Source: Paracoccus aestuariivivens (GTDB taxonomy: Bacteria; Pseudomonadota; Alphaproteobacteria; Rhodobacterales; Rhodobacteraceae). From it: DNA of 64,000 bases. Location: assembly GCF_009711225.1 (NCBI RefSeq), contig NZ_WMIE01000006.1:62001-126000 (forward strand), in the 5' to 3' direction. This document shows positions 1 through 9,083 of the stretch, piece by piece (position 1 is the stretch's first letter; every line of letters begins with the position of its first letter). The notes beneath the pieces are model-generated. The model was not told the DNA's origin. It was given only the letters and a program-made list of their open reading frames with translations, and did no database searches. Position numbers and translations under genes: made by a program.

Positions 1-1
1 C

Positions 2-448
2 AGCGTGATCGACGTCGCGGCCCCGGCGGGCGAGTTCTTCCTTGACCCGACCGGCAAGCGCGAGGTCGTGCTGCTGTCGGGCGGGGTCGGCATGACGCCG
101 ATGATTTCGATGCTGGAAAGCTGCGGCGGCGGAGATCTGCGGATGATCCATGTCCACGCCACCCGCGATGCGCGCCATCACGCCATGCGCAACCGCCATC
201 TGGATCTGGCCGATGAAAGCCATGTCTTCTACGAGGCCCCCGAGGTCGGAGCCGAGGGCATCTTCCATGCCGGTCGGATCTCGCCGGAATGGCTGGTCAG
301 GATCAGCGATCCGAAGATCGCGGATTATTTCATCTGCGGCCCGACCGGCTTCATGGATGCGATGATCCGCGGCCTGCGCGCGGCGAATGTGCCCGATGAC
401 CGCATCCATTACGAGCATTTTGGCCCCGCTGCGGCGCAACTCGGCTAA
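2..448 (+). CDS. hmp: Flavohaemoprotein (nitric oxide dioxygenase), C-terminal part
   Basis: The frame is open to the left edge, so only the C-terminal part (about 149 residues) of a longer protein is present. It carries the NAD(P)H-binding half of a ferredoxin-reductase module: a GGVGMTPM nucleotide-binding loop, then FICGPTGFMDAM, and an IHYEHFGP end. That end is typical of flavohaemoglobins, which use NAD(P)H, FAD and haem to oxidise NO to nitrate in the cytoplasm. The gene stops 10 bases before nnrS, another NO-related gene, which supports this over other FNR-type reductases. The globin domain lies outside the window, so a haem-less reductase of the same superfamily cannot be excluded. 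Confidence 0.8.
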   Translation, partial: SVIDVAAPAGEFFLDPTGKREVVLLSGGVGMTPMISMLESCGGGDLRMIHVHATRDARHHAMRNRHLDLADESHVFYEAPEVGAEGIFHAGRISPEWLVRISDPKIADYFICGPTGFMDAMIRGLRAANVPDDRIHYEHFGPAAAQLG

Positions 449-458
449 GGGGAATATC

Positions 459-1673
459 ATGGCTGGCATGGCGGAAAAGATGCGCAACTTCACCGGACCG
501 GCGCTGTTCAGCCATGGTTTCCGGCCCTTCTTCCTGCTGGCGGCCCTTTGGGCCGTCGGCGCGATGTTGCTGTGGATTCCGATGATGATGGGGCACGAGC
601 CGCTGGCGATCGGTTTCGATCTGTTCAGCTGGCACGCGCATGAATTCCTGTTCGGCTATCTTGGCGCGGTCATCGCGGGCTTCGTGTTGACCGCCGTGCC
701 GAACTGGACCGGAAGGCTGCCGGTGATGGGCTGGCCCTTGGCCGGTCTGGTCGGGTTGTGGCTGGCCGGACGGTTGGCCATGGCCTGTTCGGCGCATCTG
801 CCTTGGCTGGTCACTGCGCTGGTCGATCTTTCACTGACCGTGGCGCTGGTCTGTTTCATCGCGCGCGAGATCTGGCGCGGCAAGAATTGGCGCAACCTGC
901 CTGTGGTCGGGCTGATCGCGCTTTACGGCTTGGCCAATGCCGGTTTCCATGTGCAGGAACATATCGCCTCGCCCGCCTATGAAAGCTGGGCGATGCGCCT
1001 TGGACTGGCCGCCGCCCTGCTGCTGATCGCGCTGATCGGCGGCAGGATCATCCCCAGCTTCACGCGGAACTGGCTGGCCTCGCGGCAATCTCGGGTGCTA
1101 CCAGCGCCGTTCGGGCGCGCCGATGCGGCGATCCTTGGCGTGACCGGCCTGACCCTTGCGGGCTTTGTCGGTTGGCCCGAGGCCACCGCGACCCATCTTC
1201 TGATGCTGCTGGCGGGCGTCCTGCATCTGTGGCGCGTCCTGCGCTGGTGCGGCTGGCAGGTGCGGTCCGAGCCGCTGCTTTGGGTCCTGCACAAGGCCTA
1301 CGGACTGCTGGCGCTGGGGTTTCTGGCCGAAGGCGTTGCGGGCTTTGGCCTGATGCCGGTTCCGACCGCGCGCCATATCTGGCTAGAGGGTGCCATCGGG
1401 CTGATGACGCTGGCGGTGATGTGCCGCGCGACCTTGGGCCATACCGGCCGAGAGCTGCATGCCGGACCCGCGACGCTGGCGATTTTCGTCGCGATGCTCG
1501 TCTCGGTCACGGCGCGGGTGGTGGCGGGACTCGCGGGGAATGCCACGGGACTGATGCATCTGTCGGGCGGGTTGTGGATCATGGCCTTTGCCGGATTCGC
1601 CGCGATCTATGGTCCGGCGCTGATCCGGCCAAGGCTGGCGAAAAAGCAGCCCTCGGGAACGGCTAGGGCCTGA
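459..1673 (+). CDS. nnrS: NnrS family haem-copper membrane protein
   Basis: The 404-residue product is very hydrophobic, with roughly a dozen predicted membrane segments. It opens with the family-like stretch ALFSHGFRPFFLLAA, followed by WHAHEFLFGYLGAVIAGF, whose histidines fit the haem/copper ligands of the NnrS family. NnrS proteins protect cells against nitrosative stress during denitrification. I chose the ATG at 459 because AAGGGG lies just upstream; an earlier in-frame start at 387 would overlap the flavohaemoprotein heavily. It directly follows the flavohaemoprotein gene and is probably co-transcribed with it, giving a two-gene NO-defence unit. Confidence 0.9.
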   Translation: MAGMAEKMRNFTGPALFSHGFRPFFLLAALWAVGAMLLWIPMMMGHEPLAIGFDLFSWHAHEFLFGYLGAVIAGFVLTAVPNWTGRLPVMGWPLAGLVGLWLAGRLAMACSAHLPWLVTALVDLSLTVALVCFIAREIWRGKNWRNLPVVGLIALYGLANAGFHVQEHIASPAYESWAMRLGLAAALLLIALIGGRIIPSFTRNWLASRQSRVLPAPFGRADAAILGVTGLTLAGFVGWPEATATHLLMLLAGVLHLWRVLRWCGWQVRSEPLLWVLHKAYGLLALGFLAEGVAGFGLMPVPTARHIWLEGAIGLMTLAVMCRATLGHTGRELHAGPATLAIFVAMLVSVTARVVAGLAGNATGLMHLSGGLWIMAFAGFAAIYGPALIRPRLAKKQPSGTARA

Positions 1674-1756
1674 TTCAGTGGCCCGCGACGAATAGCAGTA
1701 GACGTAACGGCAGGCCATCGGTTCAATGGGGGCGTCCCGGCGCACCCGAGGTGACC

Positions 1757-2803
1757 ATGAACGACGGCTTGGCACGGCTTTTCTTCGGTGTGGGCCTCGC
1801 GCTCATGATCGGTTGGGTTCTTGTCATCGGGCGGGTCATCATCCAGCCGGTCGTCATGAGCGTCATCGTCGCCTATGTCGTCCTTGGTCTGGCCGAACTG
1901 ATCGGGCGCGTGCCGGGATTGGGCGGAATTCCGGCCTCGCTGCGTTATACGGCTGCTGTCATCGTCAGTTTCGGAGCGATGGCGCTGATCGTCTGGCTGA
2001 TCGTCCAGAACGTCACGCAGGTCGCGGCGCTGGTTCCGGGCTATCAGGATCAGGTGCTGGCCCTGATCCAGCGCGGCGCGGTCGCTTTGGGCCTTGATGA
2101 CGAACCAAGCTGGCAAAGCCTGAGACGCGATCTGGTCGGATATCTCAACCTGCACAGGGTGATACTTGGCTCGGTGATCTCAGTCATGTCGATCATCGGC
2201 ACGTTCACAGTGATCCTGATCTATGCGGGCTTCATCCTGCTTGAACAGAAAGCCTTTGCGAACAAGATCGTGTGCATGTCGGACCAGCCCTCCAAGGTGA
2301 ACCAGATCCAGCAGGTGATACGGGACGTCAACAGCCGGATCGGCACGTATCTGGTCATCAAGACGCTGATTAACATCGTCCTTGGCGTGGCAAGCTACGC
2401 GATCATGCTGCTTTACGGCATCGAGTTCGCCGGTTTCTGGGCGATGCTGATCGGGCTGCTCAATTATATCCCCTATGTCGGCGGCGTGATCGGGGTCGCC
2501 CTGCCCAGCCTGCTGGTCCTGCTGAATGTCGGGGAAATCTGGCCGGTCGTTGTCTTTGTTCTGGTGATGTGCATCCCGCAGGTCGCGCTTGGCAATTTCA
2601 TCGAGCCTTGGCTGATGGGGAATTCGCTGAATGTCAGCCCCTTCGTGATCCTTGTCAGTCTGGTGATCTGGACCTCGCTTTGGGGCATCGTCGGCGCGAT
2701 CCTTGCCGTGCCGATCATGGCGATTCTGGTTATCATCTTCAGCGAGATCGACTCGACGCGACCAATCGCGGTCCTGCTGTCCAAGGATGGCAGTCTGGCC
2801 TGA
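1757..2803 (+). CDS. AI-2E family transporter (PerM/YdiK type)
   Basis: This 348-residue polytopic protein has N-terminal membrane segments, a soluble loop (about residues 90-150) and a C-terminal block. The C-terminal block contains the family-typical GLLNYIPYVGGVIGVALP and WGIVGAILAVPIMA stretches. Members of this family are implicated in export of autoinducer-2 or in ion/proton exchange, and the substrate cannot be read from sequence. GAGG precedes the ATG at 1757; a GTG six bases upstream (1751) is an alternative. It lies 84 bases after nnrS on the same strand and converges with the GntR gene, whose stop is only 10 bases away. Confidence 0.85.
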   Translation: MNDGLARLFFGVGLALMIGWVLVIGRVIIQPVVMSVIVAYVVLGLAELIGRVPGLGGIPASLRYTAAVIVSFGAMALIVWLIVQNVTQVAALVPGYQDQVLALIQRGAVALGLDDEPSWQSLRRDLVGYLNLHRVILGSVISVMSIIGTFTVILIYAGFILLEQKAFANKIVCMSDQPSKVNQIQQVIRDVNSRIGTYLVIKTLINIVLGVASYAIMLLYGIEFAGFWAMLIGLLNYIPYVGGVIGVALPSLLVLLNVGEIWPVVVFVLVMCIPQVALGNFIEPWLMGNSLNVSPFVILVSLVIWTSLWGIVGAILAVPIMAILVIIFSEIDSTRPIAVLLSKDGSLA

Positions 2804-2812
2804 ACCGGTGCG

Positions 2813-3517
2813 TCAGGCCCGTTGTTGCAGCAACCGGTAGCGCGACAGGCTGGCGACAAGGTGCTGGCGCATCTGCTCGCGCGCCGCGACCGGATCGGAT
2901 GCGCTGATCGCGGCGACGATGCGGCCATGTTCCTCATGCACATCCGTCAGGTGGCGCAGGGCGTCGTCCGTTGTGTCGGTTTCGGAAATGATCGGACTGC
3001 CAGAACCGGAAATGAAGTCGAAGAAGCGCCGGTTGTTCGCGGCGATGGCGATTGCGGTGTGAAGTGCCAGATCGGCGCCGGGCTCGTGTCGACCCGATTT
3101 CAGCATCTCGCCGAACCGGCTATGGCGGCGGTAGATTTCTTCCTCTTGCGCGGGTGAGCGGCGCACGGCGGCCAGCGCCGCGGCCTCGGTTTCGACCGCG
3201 ACACGGAACTCGAACAGTTCAAGAACCGAGGTGGGGTCCGCGTTGCCCGCGACCTCGGGGCGGGCCGGACCCGAGCGGTCGGCGACAAAGACTCCGGCCC
3301 CTTGGCGCGACTGGACCAGACCTTCCGCGCGCAGGGCAGAGATGGCATCGCGGACAATGTGGCGCGACATCCCGAAACTTTCGATCAGCACCGCTTCCGA
3401 GGGCAGCTTCGACGCCACCGGATAGCGGCCGGACAGGATATCGTCGCGCAGGCTGTCGCACAGTTTCGCCAGCAGGGCCTTGTTCGCGATGCGCGATGGT
3501 TTTGCATCTTGGTTCAT
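2813..3517 (-). CDS. GntR family regulator, FCD (FadR-type) subfamily
   Basis: The 234-residue protein has an N-terminal winged helix (about residues 10-75, including KLPSEAVLIESFGMSRHIVRDAISAL and GAGVFVAD). A C-terminal FCD domain follows, with the histidines expected for a metal/ligand site (DLALHTAIAIAANNRRF and a late MRQHL). The ATG at 3517 puts the helix-turn-helix at the usual distance from the N terminus. The gene follows hyuB on the same strand after 124 bases, so it may sense a hydantoin or amino-acid-derived ligand and control that operon. A second FCD regulator sits at the other end of the locus (11391). Confidence 0.9.
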   Translation of the reverse strand: MNQDAKPSRIANKALLAKLCDSLRDDILSGRYPVASKLPSEAVLIESFGMSRHIVRDAISALRAEGLVQSRQGAGVFVADRSGPARPEVAGNADPTSVLELFEFRVAVETEAAALAAVRRSPAQEEEIYRRHSRFGEMLKSGRHEPGADLALHTAIAIAANNRRFFDFISGSGSPIISETDTTDDALRHLTDVHEEHGRIVAAISASDPVAAREQMRQHLVASLSRYRLLQQRA

Positions 3518-3555
3518 GCCGCCACGTCTAGCGACAGGGCGGGCATCGCGGCAAT

Positions 3556-3601
3556 GGGCTTGACACGGGATTAAGCCCGAAGCGCGCAAGGGCACTTCGG
3601 G
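3556..3601. promoter_or_regulatory. Overlapping inverted repeats between hyuB and the GntR gene
   Basis: Two dyads overlap here. One is GGGCTT/AAGCCC (3556-3561 and 3573-3578, 11-base spacer). The other is CCCGAAG/CTTCGGG (3576-3582 and 3595-3601, 12-base spacer). The second could fold as a weak stem after hyuB; the first lies about 40 bases before the GntR start codon and could be an operator. There is no T-run, so a strong intrinsic terminator is unlikely. Confidence 0.3.
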
Positions 3602-3641
3602 TCGTGGTCAATGCGGCAGGCGGATAGCCCGCCGCGTCGCC

Positions 3642-5276
3642 TTAATCGGCAAGCACATATTCGAACGACCGGTCGCGCGCATCCGCTTCGGCATCGCGGT
3701 CGTCGGGCGCGCCATAGCCGCCGCCTCCGGGCAGTTCCAGCACCAGACGCCGCCCCGCCGGAACGTGCTGGCGGCCCTTGGTCGCAAGGATCGTGCCGTC
3801 ATCCAGCCGCACGACGCCCGGCGCGCCATCCATGCCGCCCTCGCGTCCACGCGGGGGATGGGCCACGCGGTCGAACATCGCGTTGAAATAGATCTCGTGA
3901 CCCGAGGTCGGCGAGATCTCGACGACCTGACCCAGACCGCCGCGATATTTCCCCGCGCCGCCCGATCCGTTGCGTAGCTCCTTGCGCCAGAAGATGACGG
4001 GGCCGACATGCTCGGTCGCCTCGATCGACATGGAATGCACGCCGCTGGGGAAGGCGGTTGCGCTTAGCCCGTCCAGAGCGGGTCGCGCCCCTGCCCCGCC
4101 GCTGTTGAACAGCAGAACCTCGGCGCGTTGGCCGCCATCGGCGGGCGCATCGGTCCCGCGCAGCGGCCGGACCGAGACATGCAGGTTCCACAGCGCGCCC
4201 GAGCCTTCGGCCGGAACCTGACCGGGCAGCATCTTGTGGACCGCGCCCAGCACGGCATCGGGCACCAGATGGCCCAGAACGTGCCGAACCGAGACCGGGG
4301 CCGGACGCTTGACGTTCAGGATGCAATCCTCGGGGGCTTTCACCTTGAACGGCAGTAGCGAGTAGTGGTTGTTCGGGATTTCTGGCGCGATCGAGCATTT
4401 CAGCGCGTAGCAGGCATAGGCCGCGGAATAGATCAGCGGGCAGTTGATGCCTTTCGGGCTGGGCGGAGACGTGCCGTCGAAATCGCACACGATATGATCG
4501 GCCATGACATCCAGCCGCACCGCGATGTCGATGGGCTGGCCATAGCCATCGACCCGCATCACATTGTCATAGGTTCCCTGCGGCAGCGTGGCGATGGCCT
4601 CGATGGTGGCGTCATGGCTGCGCTGGAAGATGAAATCGGCCAGATCCTCCAGATCGGACAGCCCGAATTCGTCCATCATATCCATCAGGCGACGGTGGCC
4701 GATCTCGTTGCAGGCGGCCAGCGAATAGACGTCGCCGACGACCTGATGCGCCTCGCGGACATTGTTGCGCAGGATGTTCACCAGATCGGCGTTCACCTCG
4801 CCGCGTTTGGCAAACTTCATGATCGGGACGAACAGGCCCTCTTCGTAGACCTCGTTCGCATCGGGGCCGAAGCCGCGTCCGCCGACATCGACGACATGGG
4901 CGGTGCAGGCGAAGAACCCGATCAGCTGCCCGTCGCGGAAACTGGGCGAGACGACGGTGAAGTCGTGCAGGTGGCCGGTCCCCTTCCACGGGTCGTTGGT
5001 GATGAAGACATCGCCCTCGAAGATATTGTCGCGGCCGATATCGCGGATGAAATGGCCGACGGCCTCGGCCATGGCGTTGACGTGGCCGGGGGTGCCGGTC
5101 ACGGCCTGCGCGATCATCAGGCCGGCGCGGTTGAACACGCCCGCCGACAGATCGCCGGATTCGCGCACACTGGTCGAGAAGGCAGTCCGGATCAGCGTCA
5201 CGGCCTGTTCCTCGACCACGGAAATCAGGCGGTTCCACATGATCTGCTTATGCACATCGGACAGAATGGAGGTCAT
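3642..5276 (-). CDS. hyuB: Hydantoinase B / 5-oxoprolinase-type subunit
   Basis: The 544-residue protein is a full-length HyuB family member. It has an N-terminal FSTSVRESGDLSAGVFN stretch, the metal-ligand region ITNDPWKGTGHLHDFTVV and HVVDVGGRG, and a glycine-rich C-terminal half ending with LELPGGGGYG. HyuA/HyuB pairs couple ATP hydrolysis to opening of cyclic amides such as N-methylhydantoin or 5-oxoproline, or act in acetone carboxylase-like complexes. It lies 12 bases downstream of hyuA in the same operon, so the two are likely co-translated subunits. The exact substrate is not determined by sequence. Confidence 0.9.
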   Translation of the reverse strand: MTSILSDVHKQIMWNRLISVVEEQAVTLIRTAFSTSVRESGDLSAGVFNRAGLMIAQAVTGTPGHVNAMAEAVGHFIRDIGRDNIFEGDVFITNDPWKGTGHLHDFTVVSPSFRDGQLIGFFACTAHVVDVGGRGFGPDANEVYEEGLFVPIMKFAKRGEVNADLVNILRNNVREAHQVVGDVYSLAACNEIGHRRLMDMMDEFGLSDLEDLADFIFQRSHDATIEAIATLPQGTYDNVMRVDGYGQPIDIAVRLDVMADHIVCDFDGTSPPSPKGINCPLIYSAAYACYALKCSIAPEIPNNHYSLLPFKVKAPEDCILNVKRPAPVSVRHVLGHLVPDAVLGAVHKMLPGQVPAEGSGALWNLHVSVRPLRGTDAPADGGQRAEVLLFNSGGAGARPALDGLSATAFPSGVHSMSIEATEHVGPVIFWRKELRNGSGGAGKYRGGLGQVVEISPTSGHEIYFNAMFDRVAHPPRGREGGMDGAPGVVRLDDGTILATKGRQHVPAGRRLVLELPGGGGYGAPDDRDAEADARDRSFEYVLAD

Positions 5277-5288
5277 TTTGTTTCCCCT

Positions 5289-7379
5289 TCACACAGCGGC
5301 CTTGGCGGCGAGCAACAGGCAACCGTCGGCCTGAAGGATCGCGTCGCGGCTGGCGGTGACGATGGTTGAGGTTTCGCGTTCGGTGATGACGGCAGGTCCG
5401 GCCACCCAGTCGCCGGGCTTCATCGCCATGCGCTCGACCACCGAGGCTTCGTTGAAGCGGCCCTGATGGGCGTCGAACAGGCGGCGCTTGCCCGCCACCG
5501 GCGCGGGTTGGGCCCTGCTTGTCCGCGTCACCCGCTTTGGCGGCGGCACTTGCGAGGTGGCCCGTAGCGACCAGCTGACGATTTCGACATCGAGCCCGTC
5601 GATGACCCGTCCGAAGAATCGCTCGTAGCATTCGTCGAACAGCGCACGGAAGCCCGCGCCGTCTTCTGCGGCATAGGCGCGGACCTCGATCGGGACCGGA
5701 ACCTCCCAGCCCTGACCGACATAGCGCATATAGGCCGTGCATTCGAGATCCAGCTCGCCCCCGCCCGTGCCGCGGCGCGCGAAGGTCGTCGCCTCGTCCG
5801 ACAGGTCGCGGATCACCGCGTTGATCGCATCGGCATCGAAGGCGCTCAGGCGGCTATAGGCCGACCGCACGCTTTCGAACCCGAACGGCGCGCGCAGGAA
5901 GCCGATGGCCGAACCGACGCCTGCCCCCGGCGGGATCAGCAGCGTGTCGATGGCCAGCTTCTCGCACAGGCGCGAGGCATGAAGCGGGGCCGCCCCGCCA
6001 AAGGCGATCATGGTGAAATCGCCCAGTTCCTTGCCGTTCTCGACCGCGTGCATGCGGGCGGCGTTCGACATGTTCTCATCGACCATCTCGCCGATGCCGT
6101 AAGCGGCGGTCGCGTTGTCGATCCCCAGACGCTGGGCAAGTTCGCCATCCAGCGCCTTGGCCGAGGCCGCCGCGTCCAGCTTCATCTTGCCGCCCGCGAA
6201 GGCGTCCGGATCAAGCCGGCCCAGCACCAGATCGGCATCCGTCACGGTGGGCTTGTCGCCGCCACGTCCATAGCAGGCGGGTCCGGGCTCGGATCCCGCG
6301 CTATGGGGTCCGACACGGATTTGGCGCATATTGTCCACCGTGGCGATCGAGCCGCCGCCCGCGCCGATTTCGACCATCTCGATCACCGGAATCGAGATCG
6401 GCATGCCGCTGCCCTTCTTAAAGCGCCATGTCCGCGCCACTTCGAAGGTTTTCGAGGTCTTCGGCACCTGTCCCTCGATCAGGCAGATCTTGGCGGTGGT
6501 TCCGCCCATGTCATAGGAGACGACCTGATCGATGCCATAGGACGTCGCCACATCGGCCGCAAAGATCGCGCCGCCCGCCGGACCGGATTCCAGCAGCCGG
6601 ACCGGAAATTCGATGGCGCTTTCGACGCTAATGATGCCACCGCCGGAATGGATCATGAAGACGGGGCAATCCGTGCCCGCTTCCTTGAGCCTGCCGACCA
6701 GCCGGTTCAGATAGGACGCCATCAGCGGCTTGACGAAGGCATTGGCGCAGACCGTGTTGAAACGCTGGAACTCGCGCATCTGCGGCGAGACCTCGGCCGA
6801 GATCGACACCGCCAGATCGGGAGCCTTGCGCAGCAGCGCATCGCGCACGCGGCGTTCGTGACCGGCGTTCAGATAGGAATGGATCAGCCCGATGGCGACG
6901 CTTTCATAGCCCGCCGCGATGATGCGGTCGCACAGGGCATCGACCTCGGCATCATCGAGCGGTTTCAGGACCGTGCCATCCGGACCGATGCGCTCGTCCA
7001 GAACGAAACGGCTGTCGCGCGGCACCAGAGGCGCGGGCAGGACGATGTTCAGATCATATTGCTCGAACCGGCTTTCGGTCCGCATCTCGATGACATCGCG
7101 GAAGCCCTTGGTGGTGATCAGTGCCGTGCGCGCGCCGCGCCGTTCGATCAGCGCATTGGTCGCCAGCGTGGTGCCATGGATGATCAGGTCGATCTGCGAC
7201 AAGGGGATTCCTGCGGCTTCGCAGACCTGCCCGATGCCTTTGACAATGGCGTTTTCGGGAAAGGCATAATCGGTCAGCACCTTGGTCGAGTGCAACTGGG
7301 CGCCGATCTCCATGGCGATGTCGGTAAAGGTGCCGCCGATATCGACGCCGACCCTGACCTGTTGACCATCTGTCGTCAT
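5289..7379 (-). CDS. hyuA: Hydantoinase A / 5-oxoprolinase-type ATPase subunit
   Basis: The 696-residue protein starts with VGVDIGGTFTDIA, the phosphate-binding signature of the actin-like ATPase fold. It continues with HGTTLATNALIERRG and YDMGGTTAKICLIEG, and includes the Hydant_A_N and Hydantoinase_A regions and a C-terminal extension. It should form a complex with HyuB to hydrolyse a cyclic amide in an ATP-dependent way. It stands 143 bases after the binding-protein gene of an ABC importer, with a stem-loop between. This suggests that the imported solute is the substrate. Length and motif content are normal for the family. Confidence 0.92.
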   Translation of the reverse strand: MTTDGQQVRVGVDIGGTFTDIAMEIGAQLHSTKVLTDYAFPENAIVKGIGQVCEAAGIPLSQIDLIIHGTTLATNALIERRGARTALITTKGFRDVIEMRTESRFEQYDLNIVLPAPLVPRDSRFVLDERIGPDGTVLKPLDDAEVDALCDRIIAAGYESVAIGLIHSYLNAGHERRVRDALLRKAPDLAVSISAEVSPQMREFQRFNTVCANAFVKPLMASYLNRLVGRLKEAGTDCPVFMIHSGGGIISVESAIEFPVRLLESGPAGGAIFAADVATSYGIDQVVSYDMGGTTAKICLIEGQVPKTSKTFEVARTWRFKKGSGMPISIPVIEMVEIGAGGGSIATVDNMRQIRVGPHSAGSEPGPACYGRGGDKPTVTDADLVLGRLDPDAFAGGKMKLDAAASAKALDGELAQRLGIDNATAAYGIGEMVDENMSNAARMHAVENGKELGDFTMIAFGGAAPLHASRLCEKLAIDTLLIPPGAGVGSAIGFLRAPFGFESVRSAYSRLSAFDADAINAVIRDLSDEATTFARRGTGGGELDLECTAYMRYVGQGWEVPVPIEVRAYAAEDGAGFRALFDECYERFFGRVIDGLDVEIVSWSLRATSQVPPPKRVTRTSRAQPAPVAGKRRLFDAHQGRFNEASVVERMAMKPGDWVAGPAVITERETSTIVTASRDAILQADGCLLLAAKAAV

Positions 7380-7454
7380 AATCTCTCTAACTCCGGTTGC
7401 GGAACAGGGCGGCTTCGGGCCGGGACCATGATCCGGGGTCGTGTGTTCTGATCC

Positions 7455-7477
7455 CTCCGGCCCGCAACGGGTCGGAG
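7455..7477 (-). terminator. Stem-loop between ABC binding-protein gene and hyuA
   Basis: A nine-pair stem (7455-7463 with 7469-7477, one G-U pair) encloses a five-base loop, 46 bases after the binding-protein stop. There is no T-run. It is better read as a partial terminator or 3'-end stabiliser that would raise binding-protein mRNA over downstream hyuAB than as a full stop. Confidence 0.4.
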
Positions 7478-7522
7478 AGGGGGTGGTTCATGCTGGGGAA
7501 AGGGGTTGCCGCTCGGGCAGGG

Positions 7523-8356
7523 TCAGTCGGCGGCTTTTCCGGTGAAATCGACGCCCTGCAACTGGGTCGGAAGCTGGGCGCGGTCCGAGCCGATCCACTT
7601 CTTGTAAAGCGCGTCCAGCTTGCCGTTTTCAGTGTTGCGCTGGACGAAATCGTTCAGGAAAGCCAACATTTCCTGATCGCCCTTGCGCACGGCCATGGCC
7701 TGGATGTTGTCGGCGACCTTGTATTTTGCCTCATAGGCCTCGCCGCGTCCGGTGGTATCGATCACGATCCCGTAGGTTTTCGAACCGACGATGGCATCAA
7801 CCTGCCCCGAGAGCATCGCTTGCACCGTCGAGGCGTCATCCTCGAAGCCACGGATCTGCGTGCCTTTGGGCGCGACTTCGGAAAGGATCGGCTCGAAGGC
7901 GCTGCCACGGTTCACGCCGATCACATAATCCGCCAGATCGTCGTTGCCGGTGATCTTGGCGTCCTTGCGGGCCCAGACGGTGATGTCATTCGAGGAATAG
8001 GGCAGAACATACTGGATAACCTGCGCCCGTTCCTCGGTCACCGTCATCGAGGGGACAAGGAAATCCACCTGACCCGTCGTCAACGAGGGAATCCGGTTCT
8101 GGCCGGTGATGCGGAAGAACTCGGCCTCGACCCCCAGTTCTTCGGTGATGAGCTTGGCCACTTCGATATCGAAGCCCTCGTTCTGGCCCTTCTCGTCGAT
8201 GAAGCCCCAAGGGAACTGGTCCATCTGGACGCCGATCACGGCTTTGCCCTTGGCGCGCAATTCGTCGGGGGTGACGGCCATTGCGGTGGATGCCAGAAGC
8301 GTGGTGGCCGCGATGGCTCCGGTCAGCGCCTTCCAGACGTTTACGTTGATATGCAT
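7523..8356 (-). CDS. Amino-acid ABC transporter substrate-binding protein
   Basis: The 277-residue protein begins with a Sec signal peptide (about residues 1-26, ending STAMA). The family 3 solute-binding fold follows: GVQMDQFPWGFIDEKGQNEGFDIEVAKLI, VDFLVPSMTVTEERA and VDAIVGSKTYG. It should capture a polar amino-acid-like solute in the periplasm. A strong AGGAGG ribosome-binding site precedes the ATG. It is last of the transporter genes and immediately upstream of hyuA, which points to an amino-acid-derived cyclic amide or related compound as ligand. That assignment is inference from context. Confidence 0.9.
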   Translation of the reverse strand: MHINVNVWKALTGAIAATTLLASTAMAVTPDELRAKGKAVIGVQMDQFPWGFIDEKGQNEGFDIEVAKLITEELGVEAEFFRITGQNRIPSLTTGQVDFLVPSMTVTEERAQVIQYVLPYSSNDITVWARKDAKITGNDDLADYVIGVNRGSAFEPILSEVAPKGTQIRGFEDDASTVQAMLSGQVDAIVGSKTYGIVIDTTGRGEAYEAKYKVADNIQAMAVRKGDQEMLAFLNDFVQRNTENGKLDALYKKWIGSDRAQLPTQLQGVDFTGKAAD

Positions 8357-8425
8357 GTTGAAACCTCCTGTTTTGTGCCTTGCGGCTTGCCATTGGGGGT
8401 AGTTCCGATGCGCCGGTGCCGGGCT

Positions 8426-9076
8426 TCAGCCTTGGGCATTCAGGCGTTTTTCAAGCCTTGCGCTGCACAGGGTCAGCGGCAGGCAGATGATGAAGTAGAA
8501 CAGCCCGACGCTTGCATAGACCTTGAGCGGCTCGAAGGTGATGTTCGACATCAACTGCGCCGAGCGCGTCATCTCCGTCAGTCCCAGAAGCGCCGCGACC
8601 GCCGTGCCCTTGACCAGATTGACCATGAAACCGACAGTCGCGGGCAGGCTGATGCGCAGCGCCTGCGGCAGCACGACGTCGCGGATGCGGGCGAAATAGC
8701 CAAGCCCCAGCGCGCGGGCGGCCTCGGTCTGGCCGCGCGGCACGGCCTCTATCGAGCCACGCCAGATCTCGCCCAGAAACCCGCTGGCATGCAGCGCCAG
8801 ACCGGTGACGACCGCCAGCCATAGTTCGACATTCACCCCCAGCAGCGGCAGGCCGAAGTAGACGGCGAACAGCTGCACCAGCAGGGGCGTGCCCTGAAAG
8901 ATCTGGATATAGCAGGCGGCGGCGACCCTAAGCGGCCGGATCGCCGAGGTGCGCGCCAGCGCCACCAGCAATCCCAGTGCCCCTCCGAAGATGAAGGCCG
9001 CTAGCGACATCAGGATGGTCCATTTCGCACCCTCAAGGATGAACTGGATCTCGGGCAGACCGAATGTGCGGATCAT
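8426..9076 (-). CDS. Amino-acid ABC transporter permease (first of pair)
   Basis: This is a 216-residue inner-membrane permease of the His/Glu/Gln/Arg family with about five membrane segments. The cytoplasmic coupling loop GQTEAARALGLGYFARIRDVVLPQALR matches the EAA motif that docks on the ATPase. It is separated by only 7 bases from the second permease and forms the usual heteromeric pore with it. No truncation is visible. Confidence 0.92.
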   Translation of the reverse strand: MIRTFGLPEIQFILEGAKWTILMSLAAFIFGGALGLLVALARTSAIRPLRVAAACYIQIFQGTPLLVQLFAVYFGLPLLGVNVELWLAVVTGLALHASGFLGEIWRGSIEAVPRGQTEAARALGLGYFARIRDVVLPQALRISLPATVGFMVNLVKGTAVAALLGLTEMTRSAQLMSNITFEPLKVYASVGLFYFIICLPLTLCSARLEKRLNAQG

Positions 9077-9083
9077 GTCAGCC